Positions 48,546 to 59,903 of a DNA stretch of 64,000 bases are shown piece by piece. Source of the stretch: Caprella mutica (lineage: Eukaryota > Arthropoda > Malacostraca > Amphipoda > Caprellidae); the NCBI GenBank assembly GCA_947561585.1, contig CANNZV010000929.1:1-64000 (forward strand), written 5' to 3'. Below the pieces are notes generated by a model. The model was not told the DNA's origin. It did no database searches and was given only the letters and a program-made list of their open reading frames with translations. The first letter of the stretch is position 1; each line of letters opens with the position of its first letter. The translations under genes were made by a program, and so were the position numbers.

Positions 48546-48677
48546 GTCTAGTAACTGAAGTGAACACATTAGGATATTACCGTGTGACCAGTTCATTGGT
48601 GGCATCAACTATCAGAAAGATGGTAGGTAGTGGTGGTGACAGTTCTACTAGCTACAGCCTGCAAAATACTATTTGAT

Positions 48678-49400
48678 AAGGCTTCGGTTACTCTGGATGC
48701 GCATTCGAGCGATTTTCGCACTGACGATATCGTCAGAAATCATCGTCAGTGCAAGTGGTTACACTGCACGCATTTTCTGATGGTCAGTGTGTTTCTGCCA
48801 ATTAATATTGGGGTCTAAACTATGTTTTTCGAGGTAATGTTCGGGAGGAATTAAACACCTACCTGTGTGCCTCTGAAATAATTTACGCGGCGTTACTTTG
48901 CTTATTATTTTCACTGCACAAAATTTCTGAAATACCTAAATAGAAAAATAAGGAGAATATTTTTTAAATAACTATAAGGATAATTAATTTTATTAAAAAA
49001 ATATTGTACAGAGTAACAACCAATTATATAAACAAATATATATTATATATAATTAAATAGTATTTGTATTATTCCTGATAGCATTAAATAATATATTTCC
49101 AAAACGCATGGGTAAACAGTAATAGCAATCGAAAGAAAGAGAATTAATTACAAATATACACAAATTACCGAAAGCTGTCGCAATCAAACTTGTTTGAACG
49201 CTGAAGTTGTTCTGACGACTAAATCACTGCCACTGTAACCACTCCCATTGCAAAGTATGAGTTGGATTTTCATCCGAAGTCGTCATGCGAAAAATGGCTT
49301 GAATACGCATCCAAAGTAGCCGTAGCTCAAATCCCTCTAATACGCATCCAAAGTAGCCGTAGCTCAAATCCCTCTAATACGCATCCATAGTAGCCGTAGC
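48678..49400. mobile_element. Inverted-repeat element of about 0.7 kb, end reiterated
   Basis: The left end CTTCGGTTACTCTGGATGCG, CATTCGAGCGATTTTCGC pairs with the right side GCGAAAAATGGCTTGAATAC, GCATCCAAAGTAGCCGTAG. A CGATATCG-centred hairpin (CACTGACGATATCGTCAG) lies near the left end. The right terminus is reiterated three times with a 37-bp period (49305-49400). The body is AT-rich with no transposase. Confidence 0.75.
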
Positions 49401-49745
49401 CTAACACACACGTTTTGTTCCTTTAAACTGTACTATGTTTGAAAAAACGGCGAGTGTTACAAATAAAGCAGTACTACACCTAACGGAGAAAAACAACTAT
49501 TATATAGTTATCTAATTCTATGCATACAACATTTAACAAAACTCTATGTGCAAAATACTTGTGAAGAGTAAACACTAGGTATAAATTAGTGATTTACAAA
49601 GAAATAGTTAACATTTTCATGGGGAGACAGAGATGACCTTGGGGGAGTTAACCGGTCACCGTATAGTGTTATTTGGAGACTTTATTAATTTCACATTCAC
49701 AAGAGAAACTTTACTAATGGTAATGCCTTTAGATAATTAGGGTAG

Positions 49746-49850
49746 ATACTCTCTTACCGCACATCACTCTCTTACCGTACATCACTCTCTTACCGTACAT
49801 CACTCTCTTACCGTACATCACTCTCTTACCGTACTGCACGATAAGAGAGT
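49746..49850. repeat. 18-bp array, about 5 copies
   Basis: CTCTCTTACCGTACATCA repeats, closed by an inverted copy, GATAAGAGAGTATTTACCGT. Noncoding. Confidence 0.85.
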
Positions 49851-50189
49851 ATTTACCGTGCAGAGTATGGAGTAAAATGTCCGTAGTCTTTTTCTCCAAG
49901 CTCCAATTAAAGTAAAGTAGAAGAGAAAACATCTGCAGACTCAGATAAAAGAGATACCATGAGAAGAAACTGGAGAAAAAAGCAAACTGAGAACCGATAC
50001 CATCGGTTCTCGTATACTATCGGTGATTTCTTAGGTATCTGTGTATCGGCATATTGCAAATACCAAGTATCGGTATTGCTACCGGTAATAATTATACTAC
50101 CGGTATTGCTTACCTAATAACTAATGCAATCACCACCAATGCTACAATGAACATCTCTATTGTTGATTGAAAGGATTCATCCTTAGTTT

Positions 50190-50375
50190 GATGTGTTAAT
50201 TATTTAATCGTATTGTGTTAATTATTTAATCGTATGGTGTTCATTATTTAATCGTATTGTGTTAATTATTTAATCGTATGGTGTTCATTATTTAATCGTA
50301 TTGTGTTAATTATTTAATCGTATGGTGTTCATTATTTAATCGTATTGTGTTCAATATTTAATCGTATGATGTTAA
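50190..50375. repeat. About 21-bp AT-rich array, 8 copies
   Basis: Units of ATTATTTAATCGTATKGTGT alternate between TTAAT and TTCAT, producing a two-unit higher-order pattern. Noncoding. Confidence 0.85.
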
Positions 50376-50539
50376 TCCTCTAATCAGAAGTTAATACAAA
50401 GTATCTTTTTAGTTGTATGTTATCAGTAACTCAATGAGACAATGTCACGGCACACAAACATACCGTGACAGAGGTGATTATTATGTTATTGTTGATGTGA
50501 AGAACTGTTAGGAAGTTGAAACCTGTACAGTCTAAATAA

Positions 50540-51165
50540 GTGGTTCTTAAAGTAGGGGTCCCCGGCACCCCTTGGGGGTCTCTATTGTTTATAGGGGGTG
50601 TCTGGCACCCCTTTGGGGTCTCTATTGTTTATAGGGGGTGTCTGGCACCCCTTAGGGGTCTCTATTGTTTATAGGGGGTGTCTGGCACCTCTTAGGGGTC
50701 TCTATTGTTTATAGGGGGTGTCTGGCACCCCTTAGGGGTCTATTGTTTATAGGGGGTGTCTGGCACCCCTTAGGGGTCTCTATTGTTTATAGGGGGGGGT
50801 GTCTGGCACCCCTTAGGGGTCTCTATTGTTTATAGGGGGTGTCTGGCACCCCTTAGGGGTCTCTATTGTTTATAGGGGGTGTCTGGCACCCCTTAGGGGT
50901 CTCTATTGTTTATAGGGGGTGTCTGGCACCCCTTAGGGGTCTCTATTGTCTGTTATACATGTTACTAGTTCAGTTGTAGCTGTTAGTACCATGCAGAATG
51001 TACATGAAGTACATGTGTCACTTTATCACATGATAGTAACCAAATGTACCGTATGTTTGCAATGCAATGCTCAGGGGGTCCCTTACAAAGCAGGGGGTCC
51101 CTGGCAAAGCAGGGGGTCCCTGACAAGCAGGGGGTGTGCAATGCTTTCAGAACCACTGCATTCTA
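50540..51165. mobile_element. hAT-like MITE with internal 40-bp array
   Basis: A second copy of the element at 38329-38585: AGTGGTTCTTAAAGTAGGGG at the left, CAATGCTTTCAGAACCACTG at the right. The segment TGTCTGGCACCCCTTAGGGG, TCTCTATTGTTTATAGG is repeated about ten times (50560-50945), where the other copy has it once. This shows that arrays arise inside the element after insertion. Confidence 0.82.
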
Positions 51166-51284
51166 TACCGTAGTACATAGACAGTATGTAGACTGTAGAG
51201 CAAGGGACAGCGAGGTGATAACAGTGTAGTTAGATACATCCTATTCTACCAGAGGAAAGATAATCACGGTGATGATATGCAGGT

Positions 51285-51400
51285 ACACTATAGGCTATAG
51301 GCTATAGTTAGTGGTGTTATGCAGGTACACTATATGGCTATAGGCTATAGTTAGTGGTGTTATGCAGGTACACTATAGGGCTATAGGCTATAGCTAATGG
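51285..51400. repeat. About 53-bp repeat, 3 copies
   Basis: GGTGTTATGCAGGTACACTA and TAGGCTATAGTTAGT repeat three times. The CTATAGGCTATAG cluster is self-complementary in part. Noncoding. Confidence 0.8.
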
Positions 51401-51949
51401 TGTTATGTGAGTAGAGATGACAAGGGCTATAAACATTGATAGCAAATAGACTGTCACTTTGGAGAGATGCAGCCAATGGCATTGATATCCTCTAAATAAG
51501 ATAAACTATAAAAATGTCAAGACGAAAACACAGCTAGAGGTGTGCAAAAGACACTAAATACTACACTTATAGCTTGCCTGTAGCGCGTGCATTGGGCTGA
51601 GAGTTGGAGAGGTTGGTGCCTATGTACGCATCCACTCTTACCCTACCGATACAACTTAGAAAATAGCTTCAACTTTAGATATCTCTGTGTTACAGTGTCA
51701 AACAACTCCTCCTCTTCCCAATAAATCCTGCCTAATGTCCCAAGTGAAGATGCAAAGCAGATATAAAGAGCTGAAGTGACCCTATTCGTTTTCTACTATA
51801 TAACCTCGTTTTCTATTGACCATAGCCCAATTTTAGGAGGAACCATAACATTTTCTTTTTTCCTGTCCTACATCTTTACCACATTTCAGAGCTCTAAGAT
51901 TATCAATGAAGAGAAGGATTCTTTGGGGTATCCATTCCCTAAGAGAGTA

Positions 51950-52480
51950 AGTCACTATTAGAGAGTATAGAGTCACTGTGGTGAATAGTCACTATTAGAG
52001 AGTATAGAGTCACTGTGGTGAATAGTCACCATTAGAGAGTATAGAGTCACTGTGGTGAATAGTCACTATTAGAGAATATAGAGTCACTGTGGTGAATAGT
52101 CACTATTAGAGAGTATAGAGTCACTGTGGTGAATAGTCACCATTAGAGAGTATAGAGTCACTGTGGTGAATAGTCACCATTAGAGAGTATAGAGTCACTG
52201 TGGTGAATAGTCACCATTAGAGAGTATAGAGTCACTGTGGTGAACAGTCACTATTAGAGAGTATAGAGTCACTGTGGTGAATAGTCACTATTAGAGAGTA
52301 TAGAGTCACTGTGGTGAATAGTCACTATTAGAGAGTATAGAGTCACTGTGGTGAATAGTCACCATTAGAGAGTATAGAGTCACTGTGGTGAATAGTCACT
52401 ATTAGAGAGTATAGAGTCACTGTGGTGAATAGTCACTATTAGAGAGTATAGAGTCACTGTGGTGAATAGTCACCATTTGG
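51950..52480. repeat. 37-bp tandem array, about 14 copies
   Basis: The unit contains AGAGTCACTGTGGTGAATAG plus TCACYATTAGAGAGTAT. The main variant is CACTATT/CACCATT. Noncoding. Confidence 0.95.
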
Positions 52481-52929
52481 AGAGTGTACAGTCAGGTGAA
52501 TAATTAGTCACTTCACTGCTATATTTCCAGTACTGTGACCAAATGTAGTGTTGGTGAGTGTGTTTATGTTTAGTGACTGAGTGAGTTAGAGCACTTCCTC
52601 ACTGTGCAACTTATGATGACAGTGTTAGTAGAGAGCAGCAGTGGGGCATGATTGCAGTGTGATAAATAGCACATGCACACGGTATAGAATGCACACGTTA
52701 AATATACGCATTACAAGTTATACATATTGTATAGAATACATACGTTAGATAGACATTTCACACGCCACTTGCTATAGAGACGTTACACGTCACACACACG
52801 TTCTACTCTTAATATCACCCCCCCCCCCCTTAAAGGCATCTCTCAGTCACACGAAATCACATAACTTAAGTTAGTGAGTAGACAGACCTACAGACAGTTT
52901 CCTGATGATGGTGTAGATTGTGAGCGAGA

Positions 52930-54607
52930 AAGAGGAGTTGCTATAACAAGAGAGGAGTTGCTAAAACAAGAGAGGAGTTGCTATAACAAGAGAGGAGTTG
53001 CTATAACAAGAGAGGAGTTGCTATAACAAGAGAGGAGTTGCTATAACAAGAGAGGAGTTGCTATAACAAGAGAGGAGTTGCTATAACAAGAGAGGAGTTG
53101 CTATAACAAGAGAGGAGTTGCTATAACAAGAGAGGAGTTGCTATAACAAGAGAGGAGTTGCTATAACAAGAGAGGAGTTGCTAAAACAAGAGAGGAGTTG
53201 CTATAACAAGAGAGGAGTTGCTATAACAAGAGAGGAGTTGCTAAAACAAGAGAGGAGTTGCTAAAACAAGAGAGGAGTTGCTAAAACAAGAGAGGAGTTG
53301 CTAAAACAAGAGAGGAGTTGCTAAAACAAGAGAGGAGTTGCTAAAACAAGAGAGGAGTTGCTAAAACAAGAGAGGAGTTGCTAAAACAAGAAAGGAGTTG
53401 CTAAAACAAGAAAGGAGTTGCTAAAACAAGAAAGGAGTTGCTAAAACAAGAGAGGAGTTGCTAAAACAAGAGAGGAGTTGCTAAAACAAGAGAGGAGTTG
53501 CTAAAACAAGAGAGGAGTTGCTAAAACAAGAGAGGAGTTGCTAAAACAAGAGAGGAGTTGCTAAAACAAGAGAGGAGTTGCTAAAACAAGAAAGGAGTTG
53601 CTAAAACAAGAAAGGAGTTGCTAAAACAAGAAAGGAGTTGCTAAAACAAGAAAGGAGTTGCTAAAACAAGAGAGGAGTTGCTAAAACAAGAGAGGAGTTG
53701 CTAAAACAAGAGAGGAGTTGCTAAAACAAGAGAGGAGTTGCTAAAACAAGAGAGGAGTTGCTAAAACAAGAGAGGAGTTGCTAAAACAAGAGAGGAGTTG
53801 CTAAAACAAGAGAGGAGTTGCTAAAACAAGAGAGGAGTTGCTAAAACAAGAGAGGAGTTGCTAAAAACAAGAGAGGAGTTGCTAAAACAAGAGAGGAGTT
53901 GCTAAAACAAGAGAGGAGTTGCTAAAACAAGAGAGGAGTTGCTAAAACAAGAGAGGAGTTGCTAAAACAAGAGAGGAGTTGCTAAAACAAGAGAGGAGTT
54001 GCTAAAACAAGAGAGGAGTTGCTAAAACAAGAGAGGAGTTGCTAAAACAAGAGAGGAGTTGCTAAAACAAGAGAGGAGTTGCTAAAACAAGAGAGGAGTT
54101 GCTAAAACAAGAGAGGAGTTGCTATAACAAGAGAGGAGTTGCTATAACAAGAGAGGAGTTGCTAAAACAAGAGAGGAGTTGCTAAAACAAGAGAGGAGTT
54201 GCTAAAACATGAGAGGAGTTGCTAAAACAAGAGAGGAGTTGCTAAAACAAGAGAGGAGTTGCTAAAACAAGAGAGGAGTTGCTAAAACAAGAGTTACTAT
54301 AACAAGAGTTACTATAACAAGAGTTACTATAACAAGAGTTACTATAACAAGAGTTACTATAACAAGAGTTACTACAACAAGAGTTACTATAACAAGAGTT
54401 ACTATAACAAGAGTTACTATAACAAGAGTTACTACAACAAGAGTTACTACAACAAGAGTTACTATAACAAGAGTTACTACAACAAGAGTTACTATAACAA
54501 GAGTTACTATAACAAGAGTTACTATAACAAGAGTTACTACAACATGAGTTACTATAACAAGAGTTACTATAACAAGAGTTACTACAACAAGAGTTACTAT
54601 AACAAGA
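52930..54607. repeat. 20-bp array (about 68 copies) joined to a 15-bp array (about 21 copies)
   Basis: From 52930 to 54292 the unit is AGGAGTTGCTAAAACAAGAG (early copies CTATAAC). From 54292 the unit shrinks to AGTTACTATAACAAG with ACTACAAC variants. The two units share GTT(G/A)CTAYAACAAGAG, so the 15-bp array is a deletion derivative of the 20-bp one. A 146-codon minus-strand frame rich in Cys/Tyr/Ser/Asn is an artefact. Confidence 0.96.
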
Positions 54608-55260
54608 GTGGTTACTCAAATAAAGAGTTACCACACCGGGTAAAACAAGAGTAGTTACTAACATCAAGAGGACTCGTAACAAAAGCCAATACGACTGACG
54701 TCAAAAGGAAATCAAGTACAAGGGACTGTAAGAAGCAGTCAGAGAGAAAAGTGACTGAACATAGTCACCCACCTACCAGAAATAGAGTGGTGCAGAATGC
54801 TGAAAAAGTAGAGTCTTTATTAACATTAGACTGCGTAGAGTTAATGGACACCAGTAACCAGATGCAATGGTACCAAACAGAGTCAAACGTCACACCAGAC
54901 AGACACCAGTAGGAATGATAGTGACACAGACTGGTGCATTGAGTGAATAGCTATGCACCTATTGTGAGTACAATGAAGTGCAGTCACAATAACCACAGTA
55001 CAATAGTGCATGGAGGTACTGTAACCTTGACACTACTTAATGTGATGGTACGTAGCTACTAGTTATGGGTAATGCGATGGTGCAGGGGCTGTTAGGAGTT
55101 ATGAGACAGGGACACATTATCGAACATATGGGGGGAGTAGAGATTTTAATATGTTAAAACTCGTTATTTTAATTTGTATCCGTGATACCTGCAGGTATCA
55201 CGGATACAAATTGAAATGCCATAGTGCATTTCTTTCTTGCATGATCGGCAATGTGTAGCT
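54608..55260. other. Non-repetitive stretch ending in a family-C relic
   Basis: No coding evidence. At 55085-55260 lies a decayed copy of the family-C element: GACAGGGACACATTATCGAA at the left, a GTATCCGTGATACCTGCAGG palindrome in the middle and GATCGGCAATGTGTAGCTAC at the right. Confidence 0.6.
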
Positions 55261-55261
55261 A

Positions 55262-56240
55262 CAACACTAGGGTTTCTCTCCCGGGATTCCGCGCGCGTCA
55301 CTTTTTACCTGTTTTTTTTTATCCCGGGATAAATAGATCCGTCCCGGGAAATACCGGGATGAATATATAATTATTTTCATTATTTTGTTTCAAAATACAC
55401 GAAACACATAAAGTGGTATGTACATCCTGATTAGTTATTAACATTAATTAGTAAATTGTAGACAGAAATAAACGATAATGACATCAATTGAAATATTTAA
55501 ACTATAATTATGCCACTAAGTACCAATGATTTTTATCAGTCTGGTAATTTGAAATATTTTCTCTTCACATTAGTAACGAAAATATATTAATTAGTTATTT
55601 CTAATGTATCAAATACATTAGGATATTTCCGATGACTAATTAAGTTGAGCAAATAGTAAGGTTGATGAGTAGAATAACTATAACAGTTCCTTGGAATCAA
55701 ATTGTTACTATAACTATAATAATTCAAATACACATCAAAATTACATCTGCAGTTAATACCAAGATGATAGAGGGTAGAGGAACTTTCCCGGTGTGCATTT
55801 TCCTTGGTGGAATTCTCTCCGTATATTGTATATTTTTGTGTATATTTGGTCGATTCTAAATTAACAATTCATGTTTTGAAGTTTTAAAGTTAATAGATAA
55901 GAAGATATATTTTGTTATAGGATGGAAAAAGAACCTTTGAGAGAGGTGTTCAGAATTCAGACCAAGAAAAGGATTATTGAAGAAATTTCGTATATTTATT
56001 TACATTCTATTTATAGGTTTAATGGAAGCAGAAAGAGAATAAATTTACAGTAAATTCAAACGATTATTTGACGTGAAGCTAATCAATAATTAATTGCTAA
56101 ATTAGAAAAATTAAAAAATCCTCCAAATCAGAACATAATTATAAATAACTGTACTGTTTTACTGTACTAAATTTATCCCGGAAATTCCCGGGATGGACAC
56201 GATTTTTGTCCCGGAATCCCGAGACGAGCAAAAGTGGGCA
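55262..56240. mobile_element. Element with CCCGGGATTCC-type terminal repeats, about 980 bp
   Basis: The left end reads CTCTCCCGGGATTCCGCGCG with ATCCCGGGAT and CCCGGGAAATACCGGGAT following. The right end reads ATCCCGGAAATTCCCGGGAT and GTCCCGGAATCCCGAGACGA. The ends are inverted relative to each other. CCGGGATTCCGGGA-type ends are known from nonautonomous hAT elements; this assignment is tentative. The interior is AT-rich and noncoding. Confidence 0.6.
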
Positions 56241-57600
56241 GTATGGCCTAAGCTACACGATAGACATCTCATACCTAACTATGTAGGTAATTAGTTGATT
56301 CACAGTAGCCAGTGGTTAGATGGTACAATGTAGGTGTAGGAGATGTAGTACAGCTCACAGGAAGTGAAGAACTATGAGTAGTGATTTCCATCTTGCTAAT
56401 CTGATGCACAATGTTGTTCAGAGTGTTTTCTTTCTCCTCTACATTGCTTTACCAATTACCTATTGTACATGTGAACACAGTGTCAGTTATTGTTTACTAA
56501 CACGTTGTACACAAATCAAATAAACAATGAGAACTAAAGGCAAACAAAATAAGGTAATACATAGCATAGGAATGTTAATTCACATGTTAAAAAGATGTAA
56601 TTAATACATAACTGTTCAAGTTGCAATACACAATAGAAAGCATTGTATGTCTTGGCAGTGCTGGGTAGTTGATGTATTGTGTTGCTAGTACAATGCAAAT
56701 TATGGGCTTTGTTTCCCGCGCTTTCACACTAGTTATTCGATTAACAATAGGTGTCTAATCCTTTCACTCCTGAAACTCAGTTTAATGTTTATGTTTTTAG
56801 TTGGGAATTTATTAGTCTTAATAATTTGGTAGAAGTTTCAGAAAATATAGTTACTCGTTCGTGGTCCAGAGCGGAAATTCCCGTCATGGCCCATGCATAG
56901 CATGCTAAAGCAGCAAGTGATTATTAAAGGGTTAATGAAGACATTTAAAATAAATATTGCAACTGCAGAACTGAAGAGTAAATATTAACTCTACTATTTC
57001 CTTGAAAAAAAAGATCACGACCAATTTAGAAAATGAATTAGTAATTATATAGTGGGCTGTAACTAACTGTTTGATGAACTATACAGTGATAGTAATACAC
57101 TTCTCTTCTCAAGCGCATGGAGTGGAGAAAGCTACTCCCTGTTGACATTTCAGTGCAATGTAGCAAGGCAATAACAACACTGCCATATGAAGGTGACTAA
57201 CAGCTTTCAATAGGAGTGTTGTGAGTAGACTGTAACAGTGATGCTATACTGAACAGGTACACCAGTTAAACTTTACGAGTAACATTTAGTTCGTTCGTAG
57301 ATTGCGGAAGGTAGTGTTATAGGAGGCATTAGTTTCTCTATCTTCCTATGTTGCATCATAACAAAAGAAGAAAAAACAAGTAAATAGAAATATATTCATT
57401 GAGATGAAAGTCTATCACATGTAATTAGTTTATCACTCAATTTAGAGACGATAGCATCGTTCATTGCATTCGCAAATAGAGGGAGGTTATGTTTGGATAT
57501 GCATTATTTATTTGTTTATAACTTTCCCTATGTAATGACAGACGATGGATAGGCAGAATAGTGATGGTTTGGTATTAATTAGTGTGGTAAATAGATAAGC
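56241..57600. other. Unique AT-rich sequence
   Basis: I see no exon with family resemblance, no array and no clear inverted repeat. If the exon at 58243-58284 belongs to MAST, this is part of a very long first intron; otherwise it is intergenic. Confidence 0.4.
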
Positions 57601-57637
57601 AGCGTGACGTACTTCCTACATTGAGTACATATAGTCA

Positions 57638-58092
57638 CAGTGACTATATCAGTCACAGTGACTAATATAGTCACTGTGACTGATATAGTCACAGTGACTA
57701 ATATAGTCACAGTGACTGATATAGTCACTGTGACTGATATAGTCACAGTGACCAATATAGTCACTGTGACTGATATAGTCACTATGACTAATATAGTCAC
57801 AGTGACCAATATAGTCACTGTGACTGATATAGTCACTGTGACTGATATAGTCACTGTGACTGATATAGTCACTGTGACTGATATAGTCACTGTGACTGAT
57901 ATAGTCACAGTGACTAATATAGTCACAGTGACTGATATAGTCACTGTGACTGATATAGTCACTGTGACTGATATAGTCACTGTGACTGATATAGTCACTG
58001 TGACTGATATAGTCACTGTGACTGATATAGTCACTGTGACTGATATAGTCACAGTGACTAATATAGTCACTGTGACTGATATAGTCACTGTG
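57638..58092. repeat. 18-bp array of self-complementary units, about 25 copies
   Basis: The unit ATAGTCACTGTGACTGAT contains AGTCAC-T-GTGACT, a 13-base dyad whose central base is T in some units and A in others; A versus T is simply the same dyad read on the other strand. Both strands give long open frames, which are artefacts. The array begins about 150 bp into the putative first intron of MAST. Confidence 0.95.
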
Positions 58093-58242
58093 AAAACAGG
58101 GACATCACCCCTATTAGTCACATGCCTGTTTCTAGCCACCCCTTCACTCCCAGACAATGTTTACAGTGTGAGTTAGCAGGTGAGGTACAGTCTGGTGACT
58201 ATTCTCCACCAGACACAATAACCCCCTGGTGGTATCACCTAC

Positions 58243-58284
58243 CAGTTTGTACAGCAGCAGGTCTATAGAGCTGTGCTCTGCCAT
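58243..58284 (-). CDS. Candidate first coding exon (MAEHSSIDLLLYKL), perhaps of MAST
   Basis: The minus strand reads ATG, 14 codons, then the strong donor CTG|GTAGGT at 58242. A YY1-like ATGGCGGAC and two TGACGTCA palindromes lie just upstream, as expected for a promoter-proximal exon. It ends in phase 0. The next strong minus-strand coding evidence is MAST, 17 kb away, so it may be the MAST first exon; a separate unrecognised gene is equally possible. An upstream ATG at about 58326 opens a 20-codon frame that overlaps this start. Confidence 0.4.
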
Positions 58285-58315
58285 GTCTTTACTCCTGTTC
58301 GCTTACAGTGCAAAG

Positions 58316-58445
58316 TGTCCGCCATTAGAGTGTTCACACCGCCACTACTTCTCACCAGCACAGACGCACCAAAACTGAGGTTGGTAACACACGTCAGTGA
58401 CGTCACACGTTACGTGTAGAGACAATGGGGAGTGTGACGTCACCA
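58316..58445 (-). promoter_or_regulatory. Putative promoter with two CRE sites and a YY1-like site
   Basis: TGACGTCA, the full palindromic CRE, is at 58398-58405 and again at 58435-58442. TAATGGCGGAC, close to the YY1 initiator motif, is at about 58317-58327. CpGs are locally dense in an otherwise AT-rich region. All lie 30-160 bp upstream of the ATG at 58284 on the minus strand. No TATA box is seen. Confidence 0.5.
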
Positions 58446-58508
58446 GAGCAACAGACACGCTAAGTTCTTTCCAGTTACCACCCCGCTAAATAGGCAAAAA
58501 ATAGGAAC

Positions 58509-59005
58509 ACTAGAGTGATGAAATAGCAATAGAGTGATGAAATAGCACTAGAGTGATGAAATAGCAATAGAGTGATGAAATAGCACCAGAGTGATGAAAT
58601 AGCACCAGAGTGATGATATAGCACTAGAGTGATGAAATAGCACCAGAGTGATGAAATAGCACCAGAGTGATGAAATAGCACTAGAGTGATGATATAGCAC
58701 TAGAGTGATGAAATAGCACCAGAGTGATGAAATAGCACCAGAGTGATGAAATAGCAATAGAGTGATGAAATAGCACTAGAGTGATGAAATAGCACTAGAG
58801 AGATGAAATAGCACCAGAGTGATGAAATAGCACCAGAGTGATGATATAGCACTAGAGTGATGAAATAGCACTAGAGTGATGAAATAGCAATAGAGTGATG
58901 AAATAGCACCAGAGTGATGAAATAGCACCAGAGTGATGAAATAGCACCAGAGTGATGAAATAGCACTAGAGTGATTAAATAGCACCAGAGTGATGAAATA
59001 GCAAT
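58509..59005. repeat. 19-bp tandem array, about 26 copies
   Basis: The unit AGAGTGATGAAATAGCACC varies to GCACT and GCAAT, with two GATGATATAG units. The open frames are artefacts. It is directly joined to the next array. Confidence 0.95.
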
Positions 59006-59008
59006 AGA

Positions 59009-59903
59009 GCAAGATAGAACATGTCACAACAAAATAGAACATGTCACAACCAAATAGAACATGTCACAACATGATAGAACATGTCACAACAAGATAGAAC
59101 ATGTCACAACATGATAGAACATGTCACAACAAGATAGAACATGTCACAACAAGATAGAACATGTCACAACAAGATAGAACATGTCACAACAAGATAGAAC
59201 ATGTCACAACATGATAGAACATGTCACAACAAGATAGAACATGTCACAACAAGATAGAACATGTCACAACAAGATAGAACATGTCACAACAAGATAGAAC
59301 ATGTCACAACAAGATAGAACATGTCACAGCAAGATGTAACATGTCACAGCAAGATAGAACATGTCACAACAAGATAGAACATGTCACAACAAGATAGAAC
59401 ATGTCACAGCAAGATATAACATGTCACAGCAAGATAGAACATGTCACAACAAGATAGAACATGTCACAACAAGATAGAACATGTCACAACAAGATAGAAC
59501 ATGTCACAACAAGATAGAACATGTCACAACAAGATAGAACATGTCACAACAAGATAGAACATGTCACAGCAAGATGTAACATGTCACAGCAAGATAGAAC
59601 ATGTCACAGCAAGATATAACATGTCACAGCAAGATATAACATGTCACAGCAAGATGTAACATGTCACAGCAAGATATAACATGTCACAGCAAGATAGAAC
59701 ATGTCACAGCAAGATATAACATGTCACAGCAAGATATAACATGTCACAGCAAGATGTAACATGTCACAACATGTTGTAACATGTCACAGCAAGATGTAAC
59801 ATGTCACAACATGTTGTAACATGTCACAGCAAGATATAACATGTCACAGCAAGATGTAACATGTCACAGCAAGATGTAACATGTCACAACATGTTGTAAC
59901 ATG
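59009..59903. repeat. 20-bp tandem array with GAACATGTCA, about 44 copies
   Basis: The unit AAGATAGAACATGTCACAAC drifts gradually along the array to AAGATGTAACATGTCACAGC and then CATGTTGTAACATGTCACAA. The sequence gradient from left to right suggests successive local duplications. Noncoding. Confidence 0.95.

Noticed and set aside
47867..48608. 225- and 177-codon minus-strand frames
   Set aside because: 21-bp array artefact (THSLSLV and SSDSFFE cycles).
57579..58176. Open frames of about 180-190 codons on both strands
   Set aside because: Self-complementary 18-bp array gives the same valine/threonine cycle on each strand.
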